Made by a program: the position numbers and the translations under genes. Below are positions 17,810 through 26,751 of a DNA stretch of 58,479 nt, in pieces. Where the stretch lies: the NCBI RefSeq assembly GCF_903915725.1, contig NZ_CAIWTY010000081.1:1-58479 (forward strand), written 5' to 3'. The notes below the pieces were generated by a model. It was not told the origin of the DNA, did not search any database, and saw only the letters and a list, made by a program, of their open reading frames with translations. The stretch comes from an uncultured Rhodopila sp. Its GTDB lineage: Bacteria; Pseudomonadota; Alphaproteobacteria; Acetobacterales; Acetobacteraceae. Position 1 is the stretch's first letter, and each line of letters starts with the position of its first letter.

Positions 17810-18241
17810 ATGAAAATCCTCGTCGTTCAAGGCGCCGGCATGAACATGCGCGGCAAGACACAGACCGAAATCTTCGGCACCATGACGCTCGACGAGTACA
17901 ACAAGAACATACGCGGCTACGCCGACGAACTGGATGTCGAGGTGGAGATCTTCCACTCCAATATCGAAGGCGAGGTGATCAACCGGCTGTACGACGCGAA
18001 CGATCAGGGTTTCGGCGGGGCGCTGGTCAACCCGGCCGGATTCTCGCGCGGCTACCCGGCGCTGACGGCGGCGATCAGCCAGGTGTCGTTTCCGGTGATT
18101 GAGGTGCACATCTCCAACCCGGTGCGGCGCGGGCCGGTGTCGGATACCGCCACGGTCAGCCTTGGCATGGTCACCGGGTTCGGCGTCTTCGGCTACTACC
18201 TGGCGCTTCGCGGCCTGCGCGATACGTCGAAAGCTCGGTAA
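17810..18241 (+). CDS. Type II dehydroquinase-fold protein lacking catalytic residues
   Basis: Encodes 143 residues with the overall pattern of 3-dehydroquinate dehydratase II, including Ser-Asn-x-Glu-Gly-Glu, Asn-Pro-Ala-Gly and Glu-Val-His100-Ile-Ser-Asn. Other active-site positions differ from family members such as the Mycobacterium tuberculosis enzyme: the Asn of Gly-Pro-Asn is Gly10, the catalytic Arg of Arg-Glu-Pro is Thr19, the catalytic Tyr is Phe22, and the Thr-His-Thr-Ser loop has Arg80. It is therefore unlikely to be AroQ. GGGGAG precedes the start. It lies upstream of a periplasmic binding protein gene, 134 bases away on the same strand. Confidence 0.85.
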   Translation: MKILVVQGAGMNMRGKTQTEIFGTMTLDEYNKNIRGYADELDVEVEIFHSNIEGEVINRLYDANDQGFGGALVNPAGFSRGYPALTAAISQVSFPVIEVHISNPVRRGPVSDTATVSLGMVTGFGVFGYYLALRGLRDTSKAR

Positions 18242-18375
18242 TCAAACCGGCTTCGAGCGAGGCTTCGGATGGTGATTGAGGCGCTCTAACGTATGCGCCA
18301 GGCGGCATCGTCGCCCGCTTGACCCTTCCGCCCGCGGGTGCCATCTGGCTTGCGCCGTCAAATAAGGAAACGACC

Positions 18376-19602
18376 ATGACAATCACCCGACGCACCGTGC
18401 TTGGCACCGCTGCCGCCGCAGCCGCTTTGCCGGCGATTCCGGCACGCGCCCAAACTCCCACCATCAAAATCGGCGTGCTCGGCGACCAGTCCGGCGTCTA
18501 TCGAGACCTCAGCGGGCCGGTGGCCATCGCCGCGGTCAAGCTCGCGGTCGCCGACTCGAAAGCCGCCGGTCGGGACATCGCGGTCGAGGTGATCGCCGGC
18601 GACCATCAGAACAAGCCCGATATCGGCGCAGCGTTGGCTCGCCAGTGGATTCAGCGCGACGGCGTCGACATGATCACCGACACGCCGAACAGCGCGGTCG
18701 CCCTGGCGGTCTCCGGCGTCTGCAAGGAACTGGACAAGGCGTTCATCAACTCGCCCGCCGCGACGGCGGATCTGACCGGGCCGCAATGCGCGCCGACGAC
18801 GGTGCATTGGACGATGGATACCTGGATGCTGGCGCATTCCACCGGCGCGGCCATGGTCAAGACCGGCGGCAACACCTGGTACTTCATCACCGCCGACTAT
18901 GCCTTCGGCCACGCCCTGGAACGGGACACCGCCAACTTCGTCACCCGGGCCGGCGGCAAGGTGCTGGGCAATGTGCTGGTGCCGCTCGGCAATTCCGACT
19001 TTTCGTCGTTCCTGATCCAGGCGCAGTCGAGCGGCGCCAAGGTCATTGGCATGGCCAATGCCGGTGCCGACACTGTGAACACCATCAAGCAGGCGGGCGA
19101 GTTCGGCATCACCAAGGCCGGCGTCAAGCTGGCGGGCCTGCTGGTGTTCGTCAGCGACGTGCATGCGCTCGGTTTGCAGACGGCGCAGGGGATCGTGGTG
19201 TCGAACACCTTCTACTGGGACCGCGACGACCGCACCCGTGCGTTCAGCAAGCGACTGCAGCCGAGCATCGGTTCGGCCCGGGCGGGCATGGGGCAGGCCG
19301 GGTGCTATGGCGGCACGTTCCACTACCTCAAGGCGGTCGCCGCGCTGGGTGTGGCCGAGGCGAAGAAAAGCGGTGCGGCGACCGTGGCCCGCATGAAGAC
19401 GCTGCCTACGGATGATGACTGCTTCGGCCCGGGGACGATCCGGGCGGACGGCCGCGCCCTGCATCCGGTCTATCTGTACGAAGTCAAGAGTCCGGCCGAG
19501 AGCAAGTACGAGTGGGATTACTACAAGCTGCTGGCGACCACGCCGGCCGCGGAAGGCTTCCGGCCGTTGCAGGACGGCAACTGCCCGCTGGTCCACGCCT
19601 GA
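18376..19602 (+). CDS. ABC transporter substrate-binding protein (branched-chain amino acid type)
   Basis: Encodes 408 residues with a twin-arginine signal (Thr-Arg-Arg-Thr-Val-Leu-Gly, then an Ala-rich segment to Ala-Arg-Ala) and a Peripla_BP_6 fold: Ile-Gly-Val-Leu-Gly-Asp-Gln-Ser-Gly start and two lobes. AAGGAA precedes the start at 18376. The family binds amino acids, amides or aromatic acids for ABC uptake. No permease or ATPase gene adjoins it, so the transporter must be encoded elsewhere or the protein acts as a sensor. Confidence 0.93.
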   Translation: MTITRRTVLGTAAAAAALPAIPARAQTPTIKIGVLGDQSGVYRDLSGPVAIAAVKLAVADSKAAGRDIAVEVIAGDHQNKPDIGAALARQWIQRDGVDMITDTPNSAVALAVSGVCKELDKAFINSPAATADLTGPQCAPTTVHWTMDTWMLAHSTGAAMVKTGGNTWYFITADYAFGHALERDTANFVTRAGGKVLGNVLVPLGNSDFSSFLIQAQSSGAKVIGMANAGADTVNTIKQAGEFGITKAGVKLAGLLVFVSDVHALGLQTAQGIVVSNTFYWDRDDRTRAFSKRLQPSIGSARAGMGQAGCYGGTFHYLKAVAALGVAEAKKSGAATVARMKTLPTDDDCFGPGTIRADGRALHPVYLYEVKSPAESKYEWDYYKLLATTPAAEGFRPLQDGNCPLVHA

Positions 19603-19782
19603 TTTGATACCAACCGGCGTTGGCGTTGACCGGTCGGCCGCCATGATCGTCGGCGATGCGATCGATGGCGCCGCGCATCCAATCGGCGACGCCCATGGCG
19701 TCCGGACCAGGCGGGGTAATGTTTCAGGAGCGGGTGGTCGAGGTTGGCGAGACGGCGGAGGGTCCCGTCGTCTTGAAACGGC

Positions 19783-20361
19783 CTAGGTTGCAGCGGATGT
19801 TGCGTGATGTATCCCGACTCTGAGGTAATTCCACCCGGTCACAAGAGTTAGAGCCGCGGCCATCCAGAGCATGCTCTCCCCTATGATCAGGTTGGGAAAC
19901 CACGACAATCCGATCGTTGCCGGACCGGCCGGTCCCAACAGAAGCAAACCGATCGCGCCCATTTGGAGGCCGGTCTTCCACTTCGCCAGCAGTGTAACGG
20001 GCAAGCCGACGCGCGCTGACGCGAGGTATTCCCGCAACCCGCTGATCAGGATTTCGCGGAGCATGATGACGACGGCGGGAAACAGGCCGGCCACACTCAT
20101 GGTGTGGGCAGCAACCAGAACCATGAGGCAGGCGGCGACGAGCAGTTTGTCGGCGATAGGGTCCAGCATGCGGCCGAGCTCGGAGGTCTGGCCCCAGGTG
20201 CGGGCAAGTTTGCCGTCAAAATAGTCGGTAATGGCCGCAGCGGCGAAAAGAGCACAGGCCAATGCGTCGCAGACCGGGATTTGCAAAGACGCGAACACAA
20301 CGATCAGCGGGATGAACGCGATTCGCGAGACGGACAGCAAGTTGGGGATGTTATTGCGCAC
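19783..20361 (-). CDS. pgsA: CDP-diacylglycerol-glycerol-3-phosphate 3-phosphatidyltransferase
   Basis: Encodes 192 residues with four or five membrane spans. The CDP-alcohol phosphatidyltransferase signature Asp-x2-Asp-Gly-x2-Ala-Arg-x8-Gly-x3-Asp-x3-Asp is complete (about residues 46-72). The enzyme makes phosphatidylglycerophosphate, the first step to phosphatidylglycerol and cardiolipin, in the inner membrane. Ends opposite the binding-protein gene. Start begins Arg-Asn-Asn-Ile-Pro-Asn-Leu-Leu-Ser, typical for PgsA. Confidence 0.95.
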   Translation of the reverse strand: MRNNIPNLLSVSRIAFIPLIVVFASLQIPVCDALACALFAAAAITDYFDGKLARTWGQTSELGRMLDPIADKLLVAACLMVLVAAHTMSVAGLFPAVVIMLREILISGLREYLASARVGLPVTLLAKWKTGLQMGAIGLLLLGPAGPATIGLSWFPNLIIGESMLWMAAALTLVTGWNYLRVGIHHATSAAT

Positions 20362-20807
20362 AGGCGTTTGTACCCGGAGGGTTCTCCGAAGACCACGGCT
20401 TTTCAGGGGCTGTTTGATGATTTTTCCGTCTCACCATCGCGGCGCCGCCGGGATGCCGATGGGTCCGCGTCCTTTTGGCGCGACCGAGACATCGCCGGCA
20501 CCGGCAGGCGGTTCCACCGTCAGGACCGGGAGGCTGCCTGAGGCGGAACTGCGCCGCGGCTTCCCCGTGGGCTTGCCGATCCCTGTAACGCGACGCCCGC
20601 GAGGTGGCGCTGCGGCACGCTGGCTTCCTCAAACCGTATGGCTATGGCCCGGCATGGTGCCAGGACCCCGCTCCCGCTCGTCCAGCGTCAGGTAGCCGGG
20701 GAAAGACAGCCTGTTTTAGTCCCGGGCGTCGTCTGAGGGGACGCAGCACGCAGGTCCGGGCTTCTCACGAGTTAGTCGGATCTGACGCTTTTGTTATCCC
20801 ATGCATC

Positions 20808-20816
20808 TGTGGATAA
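20808..20816 (-). promoter_or_regulatory. Perfect DnaA box
   Basis: TGTGGATAA, the reverse complement of the consensus TTATCCACA, in an AT-rich stretch. A diverged TTATCC-starting copy lies 14 bases to the left (20794). Confidence 0.5.
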
Positions 20817-20948
20817 GTCGGTGGGCGGTTCCTCGGAAACCTGCCTAAAACCGCCTGCCAGCGGCTTTTATGCGGCGTGCTGAATGTTTGGGCACAGATC
20901 TAAACAATTGATATTAAAAGATAGTGTTTGGTCGCTTAAGGAACTGCG

Positions 20949-20964
20949 TTAAGATATTGTTAAC
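20949..20964 (+). promoter_or_regulatory. CtrA-type binding site
   Basis: TTAA, seven bases, TTAAC: an exact match to the alphaproteobacterial CtrA full site. It could regulate the SDR gene at 21215 or, with the nearby DnaA box, an origin. Confidence 0.45.
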
Positions 20965-21214
20965 CTTTAGATCGCCTGTGGACGGCTGAATCCCCCGGCT
21001 TCAACCCGGGCCATCCGGCTGCGCGCCCGGCTTTCGGCAAACCGCTCCCCGGCCGGCGAGCGCGTTATGCGGCAGCGGGGTCAACGCCGCAGCCGGGCTT
21101 AGCAGGCGCAAGATGCGGCCCGCGCCGGCACCGCCCGATGTCCGCATGATGCCGTCCCTTTCCAGTCGCCCGAAACGTGCCATATCCTTACGATGCTGCG
21201 ATCAAAGGACGACG

Positions 21215-22165
21215 ATGCCCATCTCCCCGCCCAAGCCGAACTGGAGCCTCAAAGACGCCCCCGCGCTCGACGGCAAAGTTGCCATCGTCACCGGCGCGAC
21301 CGGCGGCATCGGCTATGAGACGGCACTCGGGCTCGCCCGCCTGGGTGCCAACACCATCGTCGCCGGTCGCGACAGGGCCAAGGGATCCCGGGCGGTGACA
21401 CGCATCCAGCGGGAGATCCCCGCCGCCAAGGTGCGGTTTGAGCTGCTCGATCTTGCCAGCCTGGCCTCGGTTGCGGATTTCGCCAACGGTGTCTCGGCGG
21501 CGCAGCGGGGTGTGATCGACATCCTGGTCAACAATGCCGGCGTCATGGGCTATCCCACCCGCCAACGCACCGCTGACGGTTTCGAGCGGCAGATCGGCGT
21601 CAACTATTTCGGGCACTTCGCCCTGACCGCCCGGCTGAAGGATGCGCTGTGCGCGGCACCCGGCGGGGGCCGGGTGGTGACCGTCGCCAGCCTGGCGCAC
21701 CGCCGAGCCGTACTGAAACTGGACGACCTGCAGTCGGAGCGGTCGTACAACGCGCTGCGAGTCTATGGGCAAAGCAAGCTCGCCGAACTGATCTTCGCGT
21801 TGGAGCTGCAGCGCCGGGCGGAGCAGAACGGCTGGACGCTGCGCAGCATCGCGGCGCATCCCGGTTGGGCCAGGACCGACATCATCGATAGCGGTATCGG
21901 CGGCGGCCAGCCGAACCTGAAGGCGTGGCTGATTACCTTCGGGTTCGGGCTGGTGGCGCAATCGGCTGGTGAAGGTGCGCTGCCGTCTCTGTATGCCGCG
22001 GCGGCGCCGGAGGCGGCGGGCGGGGCGTATTACGGTCCGTCGGGTCCCGGGGAGACCCGCGGCGCGCCGGGGATGGCGCGGGTGTTTCCGCAGGCGCTGG
22101 ATACGGCGGCGGCGAGCCTGCTGTGGGCGGCGTCGGAGAAGCTGACGGGGGTTGGGTTCGGATGA
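21215..22165 (+). CDS. Short-chain dehydrogenase (retinol dehydrogenase/WWOX-like)
   Basis: Encodes 316 residues: Thr-Gly-Ala-Thr-Gly-Gly-Ile-Gly cofactor loop (about 27-34), Asn-Asn-Ala-Gly, Ser in Val-Ala-Ser-Leu-Ala-His and Tyr-Gly-Gln-Ser-Lys. The active site is intact. AAGGAC precedes the ATG at 21215; the longer frame from 21113 covers non-coding DNA. Substrate unknown; this subgroup often reduces aldehydes or ketones of lipids. Confidence 0.9.
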   Translation: MPISPPKPNWSLKDAPALDGKVAIVTGATGGIGYETALGLARLGANTIVAGRDRAKGSRAVTRIQREIPAAKVRFELLDLASLASVADFANGVSAAQRGVIDILVNNAGVMGYPTRQRTADGFERQIGVNYFGHFALTARLKDALCAAPGGGRVVTVASLAHRRAVLKLDDLQSERSYNALRVYGQSKLAELIFALELQRRAEQNGWTLRSIAAHPGWARTDIIDSGIGGGQPNLKAWLITFGFGLVAQSAGEGALPSLYAAAAPEAAGGAYYGPSGPGETRGAPGMARVFPQALDTAAASLLWAASEKLTGVGFG

Positions 22166-22244
22166 GGCCGCGCTGCCAGGATATTTCCGCTCATGCCAAT
22201 CGGCAGTCAGAACGACTCGCCGGCGGGGGGCCTCAGACCGGAGG

Positions 22245-22285
22245 AGCACGCCCCGGCGATGGCCCGGGGCGGCATCCACGCCTTC
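22245..22285. repeat. Dispersed palindromic repeat, half copy
   Basis: A CGCCCCGG/CCGGGGCG hairpin arm followed by GGCATCCACGCCTT. This is one arm plus the core of the family; the second half is missing. Confidence 0.65.
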
Positions 22286-22347
22286 TGCTCACGCAACCAA
22301 AGGCCCGGAATATCCCGGTCCAGGTTCATCGCGTTCGCGGACGGCGC

Positions 22348-22506
22348 TCAGGCCGGACGATCCCGGAATAGTCTCACCAGAACGAAAAAAATGAGCGCCC
22401 ACAAGAGGGCACCAACCACCACACCGATTACCAACCCGCGAATCGGGGCGTTGTGCTCCGGCTTTTTGTTGGGTTTTTCAGCGGGTATGACGCTCACCTG
22501 ATGCAT
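22348..22506 (-). CDS. Small single-span membrane protein (tentative)
   Basis: Encodes 52 residues: a polar, Lys/Pro-rich N-terminus (about 25 residues), one hydrophobic span rich in Val, Ala, Leu and Phe, and a basic tail (Arg-Leu-Phe-Arg-Asp-Arg). The start overlaps the end of the sugar transferase gene by 29 bases. No good ribosome-binding site is visible, so it would depend on coupling. No family recognised. Confidence 0.45.
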   Translation of the reverse strand: MHQVSVIPAEKPNKKPEHNAPIRGLVIGVVVGALLWALIFFVLVRLFRDRPA

Positions 22507-23209
22507 TGGTGGAAATAACAGGCGCCCCGGCGGCTTCCTGACGGACAACGGCGGCTATGCTCCGCCAGAGAATTCTGAGGTCGTTTCGTAGGGACAACCG
22601 CTCGACATAGAGTATATCAAGGGCAGCGCGTTTGCGATAGCCGTGATCGCTGCAACCGCCCAGTTGCCATAAGCCGGTCAGACCGGGTCTCACCGAGCAA
22701 TAAGCGGCGGTCTCCGTTGCGTTGTAAAATTCTCCCAATTCAGCCCGGGTCAGCGGCTGAGGTCCCACGAAACTCATGTGGCCTGCCAGAACATTCAGCA
22801 GTTGCGGAAGTTCATTCATATTCGTTTCAACAAGGAAGCGTCCTAAGCGCGTGACGCGCGGATCGTCCCTCAGATCACGATGGATTGTCTTCTCAGGTCT
22901 GGCGGGAGGCTCGCGCAGCAGGATACGCAATAAAGTGCTATCGGCGTCGCGGCGCGTGGTTCTGAATTTCAGACAGCCGAACGCCTGTCCGTCCCGTCCG
23001 ACCCGGACATTGGAACAGAATGGGACTTGCGCACTGCCAAGACTGGCAGCGATGACCAGAAACGCTACCGGGAGTACAATAACAATAAGTGTAAGGGCAG
23101 CACAAATATCAAACAGCCGTTTGGCATGAGGGCGAATTGCCGAGCGTGGGCGAACGAACTTTTCAGCCCGGCGGTCAACAGCAACCAAATAATGCACTTC
23201 GTTGGGCAT
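22478..23209 (-). CDS. Bacterial sugar (phosphoglycosyl) transferase, probably inactive
   Basis: Encodes 243 residues of the monotopic phosphoglycosyl transferase family (PglC/WcaJ-like), which moves a sugar phosphate to undecaprenyl phosphate to start exopolysaccharide or O-antigen units. A hydrophobic re-entrant helix (about 32-58), Lys-Phe-Arg-Thr and the Glu-Leu-Pro-Gln-Leu region are recognisable. The catalytic Asp-Glu dyad (nucleophile Asp in PglC) reads Asn132-Glu133, and Gly-Pro-Arg-Pro reads Gly-Pro-Gln-Pro. I checked the AAT codon. No polysaccharide genes adjoin it. Either a remnant or an altered enzyme. Confidence 0.85.
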   Translation of the reverse strand: MPNEVHYLVAVDRRAEKFVRPRSAIRPHAKRLFDICAALTLIVIVLPVAFLVIAASLGSAQVPFCSNVRVGRDGQAFGCLKFRTTRRDADSTLLRILLREPPARPEKTIHRDLRDDPRVTRLGRFLVETNMNELPQLLNVLAGHMSFVGPQPLTRAELGEFYNATETAAYCSVRPGLTGLWQLGGCSDHGYRKRAALDILYVERLSLRNDLRILWRSIAAVVRQEAAGAPVISTNASGERHTR

Positions 23210-23699
23210 GTCGTACCCCAGGTTGGAAACGGCCGGGCTTCGAGTATACGCAGGCCGCGATGTGTCACGCTATTATGAACAACAGCCAAGCCTGCGGTGG
23301 ACGATAACGATAAAGAAAGGAAAAGCGGGTCAAGCCGATCTGGCTGTAATCGGACACGTTCATTACAACTTTAAGTCACCTCCCAATACACGAACGGTTC
23401 CGAGGTGTTTATTTTGTGCGATGCGGTAGCGGCTGGCAACTCGCGATATGAACCGATCGGCAACACGTTGGCGTGAGCCGAGCGCCAAACTTCCAAGGTG
23501 AACGCGCGATCCTGTTTGAATACCGACAGAATTTTGCAGTTAATGCGGTCGCCCGGCTGAACTTATTGCTAAACGTGAAAGTTTTCTGAACTATACGTTT
23601 CGCTCACGGACTTGGCACTTTCGGCTTCGGCCGCCCGCCGCCCGACCGCACGTGCGCGATCCAGGTCACCAGCCTGAAGTGGCATCCGTGTCGCCTCGC
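23210..23699. other. Intergenic region, AT-rich, no gene seen
   Basis: About 490 bases with lower GC content than the surroundings and no frame that looks coding. It separates the sugar transferase start from the phosphoesterase stop, so it probably holds the sugar transferase promoter and decayed sequence. Confidence 0.45.
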
Positions 23700-25325
23700 T
23701 TACGGCAACTCCAGCGCCTGCGTCAGATCCCCCATGGCAGGCTGCCCGTTCGCCGCCAGCGCCGCATCCCGAGTCGCAATCCCCGGCAGCACCGGCAGCT
23801 GCCACCGGTTGGTGACGAATCGCAGGATCGAGGTCGTGTCATACAGCGTATGATCCACCGTCCCCCTGCGCGCGTACGGCGAGATGATCAGCGCCGGAAT
23901 CCGCGTTCCCGGCCCGAAGCGATCGGCTTTCGGCGGCGCGGCATGGTCCCACCAGCCGCCGAACTCGTCATACGTCACCACCACCAGCATGTGGCTCCAT
24001 TGCGGGCTGGCCTTCAGCGCCTTCAGCAGCACGTCGATGTGCCGATCGCCGTCGGCGATGTTGGCATAGACCGCGTGCTCATTCACCGAACCCTGCGGCT
24101 TGTAGAACGTCACCGGCGGCAGGCTGCCGTTGCGGATGTCGGTCAGGAACCGCGACTCCGGCAGCACGCCGGGGTCCGTCACGACGCCCGCGTCCAGCAG
24201 ATGCGCCGCCCGGTTCGCCGCGCCCGCCGCGGTCGAGGGATCGAACGCGGCGAAGTAGGCGAACGGCTGGTGGTGATACTGGAAGTTCGGCACCGCCGCC
24301 GACACCCCTGCCGCGAACGGCGGATGCGAGAGGGCGAAATCCCACGCCCCGGCGTAATAGGCCCATCCCACCCCCGCCGCGGTCAGCAGATCGCCGATGG
24401 TGGCTTCCGTCTGCGGCGTCAGCGTGGTCGCCGATGTCAGTTTCACCGACTTCTGCGCGTCGTCGGCATTGCCGCTCGGCGGGTAGGCCGGCTGCATGGT
24501 GTTGACCGCATAGAAATCCGGCGTCAGCGGACCGCTGAGCTTGAACACCGGCGGCCCGTCCAGCGCCGAGACCGGCGAATTGGCCGCCAGGGTCAGCGTG
24601 ACGCCGTCCGGCTCGACCACGGAGACGCCCGGGTTGGCGCCGCCGTTCGGGTTGACGCCGCCGTTGCCGTAATACGGCGTGCAAGAGCAGATCAGGTAGA
24701 AATGGTTCAGGAACGAGCCGCCGAACGCGCCCTGGAAGAAATTGTCCGCCAGCACGTATTGGTGCGCCCAGTCCCATAGCGGCAGCTCGGCCTCGGGCGC
24801 CGGGGTGAAATATCCCATCGTCATGCCGCCGGAATCCGCCCAGGCGGCGAACATGTTGTTGGCGCCGCCGTTGATCTGCATCTGGTTCTCGTAGAACCGG
24901 TGGTACAGGTCGCGGTTGGTGTAGCGCAGCGGGTCGTTGTCCGCGGACGCGGCCGACTGATACAGGGCGGCGACGTCGTAGGGGTGGTTGAAGCTGCCGA
25001 GGAAGGTCGCTGTCTGCCCCTCGGTCAGCGAGACAGGCGCCGCCGGCGCGCCCTGAAACACCTTGTCCGAGGTGCCGCCCCAGACCGCCGGCAGCCCGCG
25101 CATCGGCTTGCCGTCGCGGTCGAGTTGGGTGGCCGACACGGCCGAGGCCTGCGCCAGGCCGTTGGCGCCGGGGAACGTGCCATACAGGTTGTCGAAGCTG
25201 CGGTTCTCGGCATAGATCACGACAATGGTCTGGATGTCGTCGTATCGCGGCGCCGCTTCGGTGGACGCCACGGGCAGAGCCGCCATCGCGGCGGCAACCC
25301 AACATGTTGAAATCCTGCCTATCAT
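23700..25325 (-). CDS. Exported phosphoesterase (phospholipase C/acid phosphatase AcpA family)
   Basis: Encodes 541 residues with a signal peptide (to about Thr-Glu-Ala-Ala-Pro). Hallmarks: Ile-Tyr-Ala-Glu-Asn-Arg-Ser-Phe-Asp-Asn-Leu-Tyr-Gly near the mature N-terminus (metal Glu-Asn and nucleophile), Asn-His-Phe-Tyr, Asn-Glu-His near 430 and Thr-Tyr-Asp-Glu-Phe-Gly-Gly-Trp-Trp-Asp-His. Family members cleave phosphate esters or phospholipids in the periplasm or outside. The ATG at 25325 begins the signal peptide; upstream in-frame codons would give a non-signal extension. It diverges from the peroxidase gene with 91 bases between. Confidence 0.92.
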   Translation of the reverse strand: MIGRISTCWVAAAMAALPVASTEAAPRYDDIQTIVVIYAENRSFDNLYGTFPGANGLAQASAVSATQLDRDGKPMRGLPAVWGGTSDKVFQGAPAAPVSLTEGQTATFLGSFNHPYDVAALYQSAASADNDPLRYTNRDLYHRFYENQMQINGGANNMFAAWADSGGMTMGYFTPAPEAELPLWDWAHQYVLADNFFQGAFGGSFLNHFYLICSCTPYYGNGGVNPNGGANPGVSVVEPDGVTLTLAANSPVSALDGPPVFKLSGPLTPDFYAVNTMQPAYPPSGNADDAQKSVKLTSATTLTPQTEATIGDLLTAAGVGWAYYAGAWDFALSHPPFAAGVSAAVPNFQYHHQPFAYFAAFDPSTAAGAANRAAHLLDAGVVTDPGVLPESRFLTDIRNGSLPPVTFYKPQGSVNEHAVYANIADGDRHIDVLLKALKASPQWSHMLVVVTYDEFGGWWDHAAPPKADRFGPGTRIPALIISPYARRGTVDHTLYDTTSILRFVTNRWQLPVLPGIATRDAALAANGQPAMGDLTQALELP

Positions 25326-25416
25326 ACTTACCCCGCCGTCAGACCGTTTCGGAATATGACCAACTGATGCTCCATATAAGTCGCGTGCGCAAATCCGGTA
25401 TGGCAATTCCGTGACA

Positions 25417-26646
25417 ATGCCCGTGCTGCGCGCGCTGGCGCTGCTGATCTGCCTGGCGCTTCCGGCCCGCGCCTCGGACGGTCCGGCTCTGCCCTGGGGG
25501 CAGACGCCCTCGGCCACAGCCGCCTATGCCCGCGCCGCCGCGGTCGCCGAGCTCGGCCGCAAGCTGTTCTTCGATCCGTCGTTGTCCGCCTCCGGCAGGA
25601 TGGCCTGCGCGACATGCCATGACCCGGCACACGGGTTCTCGGCCCCGAACGCACGGCCGGTGCAGATCGGCGGCCCCGAGCTGCTGCGCTCCGGTGTGCG
25701 GGCGGTTCCCGGACTGACCTACGGTCGGTTTGCACCGGCGTTCCGGGAGCATTTTTTCGAGTCCGAGGAAGACGGCGATGAAAGCGCCGATCAGGGTGCG
25801 GCAGGGGGACGGGGCTGGGATGGGCGGGTGGACCGCCTGCGCGACCAGGCGGCGATTCCCTTATTTGATAGGAATGAAATGGCGATGGCGGACGCCGCTG
25901 CGGTCGTGGCGGCGGCCGGGCAGGGGGCGTATGCCGCGGACCTCCGCGCCTTGTATGGACAGGAGGTATTCAGCCATCCGCAGGCGGCCTTCGCGGCGGT
26001 GACCGAGGCGCTGGAGTATTTCCAGCAAACACCGGCGGTGTTCAGCCCCTTCAGCAGCAAATACGATGCGTTCCTTCGCGGTTCCGTGCGTTTGTCCGAG
26101 CCGGAGGCGCGGGGCCTGGCGGTGTTCAATGACCCGGCGCGCGGCAACTGCGCGTCGTGCCACAAAAGCGCGGTGACCAGGGATGGCAAGCCGCCGCTGT
26201 TTACCGATTTCGGCTTTGCGGCACTTGGGCTGCCGCGCAACCGCGCGTTACCGGCGAATGACGATCCGGGGTATTTCGATCTCGGCGTTTGCGGACCATA
26301 CCGGCGGGATTTCATCGGCGTGGCAAAGTACTGCGGTCTGTTCAGGGCGCCGTCGCTGCGGAACGTCGCGCTGAAGCAAAGTTTCTACCATAACGGCGTT
26401 GTCCATACTGTGCGCGAGGCGGTGGCGTTCTATGCCGAACGGGACACTGACCCCGGAAAATGGTATTCGGCCGGCGCGGACGGCTCGGTGCACAAGTTCG
26501 ACGACCTTCCGGACGCGTTCGCGGCCAACATCGAAACGGGGCCTCCGTTCGGCGCCGGGAGGCGCCTGACCGATGCCGATGTGGACGATCTCGTGGCCTT
26601 CCTGCAAACTCTGACCGATGGATACCGGGTTGGCGGCGAACAGTAG
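25417..26646 (+). CDS. Di-haem cytochrome c peroxidase/MauG-family protein
   Basis: Encodes 409 residues with a signal peptide ending Leu-Pro-Ala-Arg-Ala. Two Cys-x-x-Cys-His haem sites are present (Cys-Ala-Thr-Cys-His near 67 and Cys-Ala-Ser-Cys-His near 246). Periplasmic; family members reduce peroxide or oxidise protein side chains. ATG at 25417 chosen; a GTG two codons earlier is also possible and no strong ribosome-binding site separates them. Divergent from the AcpA-like gene, so a shared regulatory region of about 90 bases is likely. Confidence 0.92.
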   Translation: MPVLRALALLICLALPARASDGPALPWGQTPSATAAYARAAAVAELGRKLFFDPSLSASGRMACATCHDPAHGFSAPNARPVQIGGPELLRSGVRAVPGLTYGRFAPAFREHFFESEEDGDESADQGAAGGRGWDGRVDRLRDQAAIPLFDRNEMAMADAAAVVAAAGQGAYAADLRALYGQEVFSHPQAAFAAVTEALEYFQQTPAVFSPFSSKYDAFLRGSVRLSEPEARGLAVFNDPARGNCASCHKSAVTRDGKPPLFTDFGFAALGLPRNRALPANDDPGYFDLGVCGPYRRDFIGVAKYCGLFRAPSLRNVALKQSFYHNGVVHTVREAVAFYAERDTDPGKWYSAGADGSVHKFDDLPDAFAANIETGPPFGAGRRLTDADVDDLVAFLQTLTDGYRVGGEQ

Positions 26647-26751
26647 CCGTCGCTTATAGGCTGAGCGAAACCGGCCTCCACCTCACCGCGATATGAACTC
26701 AACTTTACCCGGCTGCGGCGTTCTGGACACGCGTCTGGACAGGGGTCTGAG

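Larger units (their letters stand above)
20362..21214. other. Large non-coding region with DnaA-box and CtrA-type motifs
   Basis: No reading frame in these 850 bases looks coding. The segment 20780-20990 is AT-rich for this genome and holds a perfect DnaA box and a TTAA-N7-TTAAC site. The remainder shows nothing recognisable. Confidence 0.5.

Noticed and set aside
17810..18241. Calling the gene aroQ
   Set aside because: Key catalytic residues are missing, so the shikimate-pathway role is not supported.
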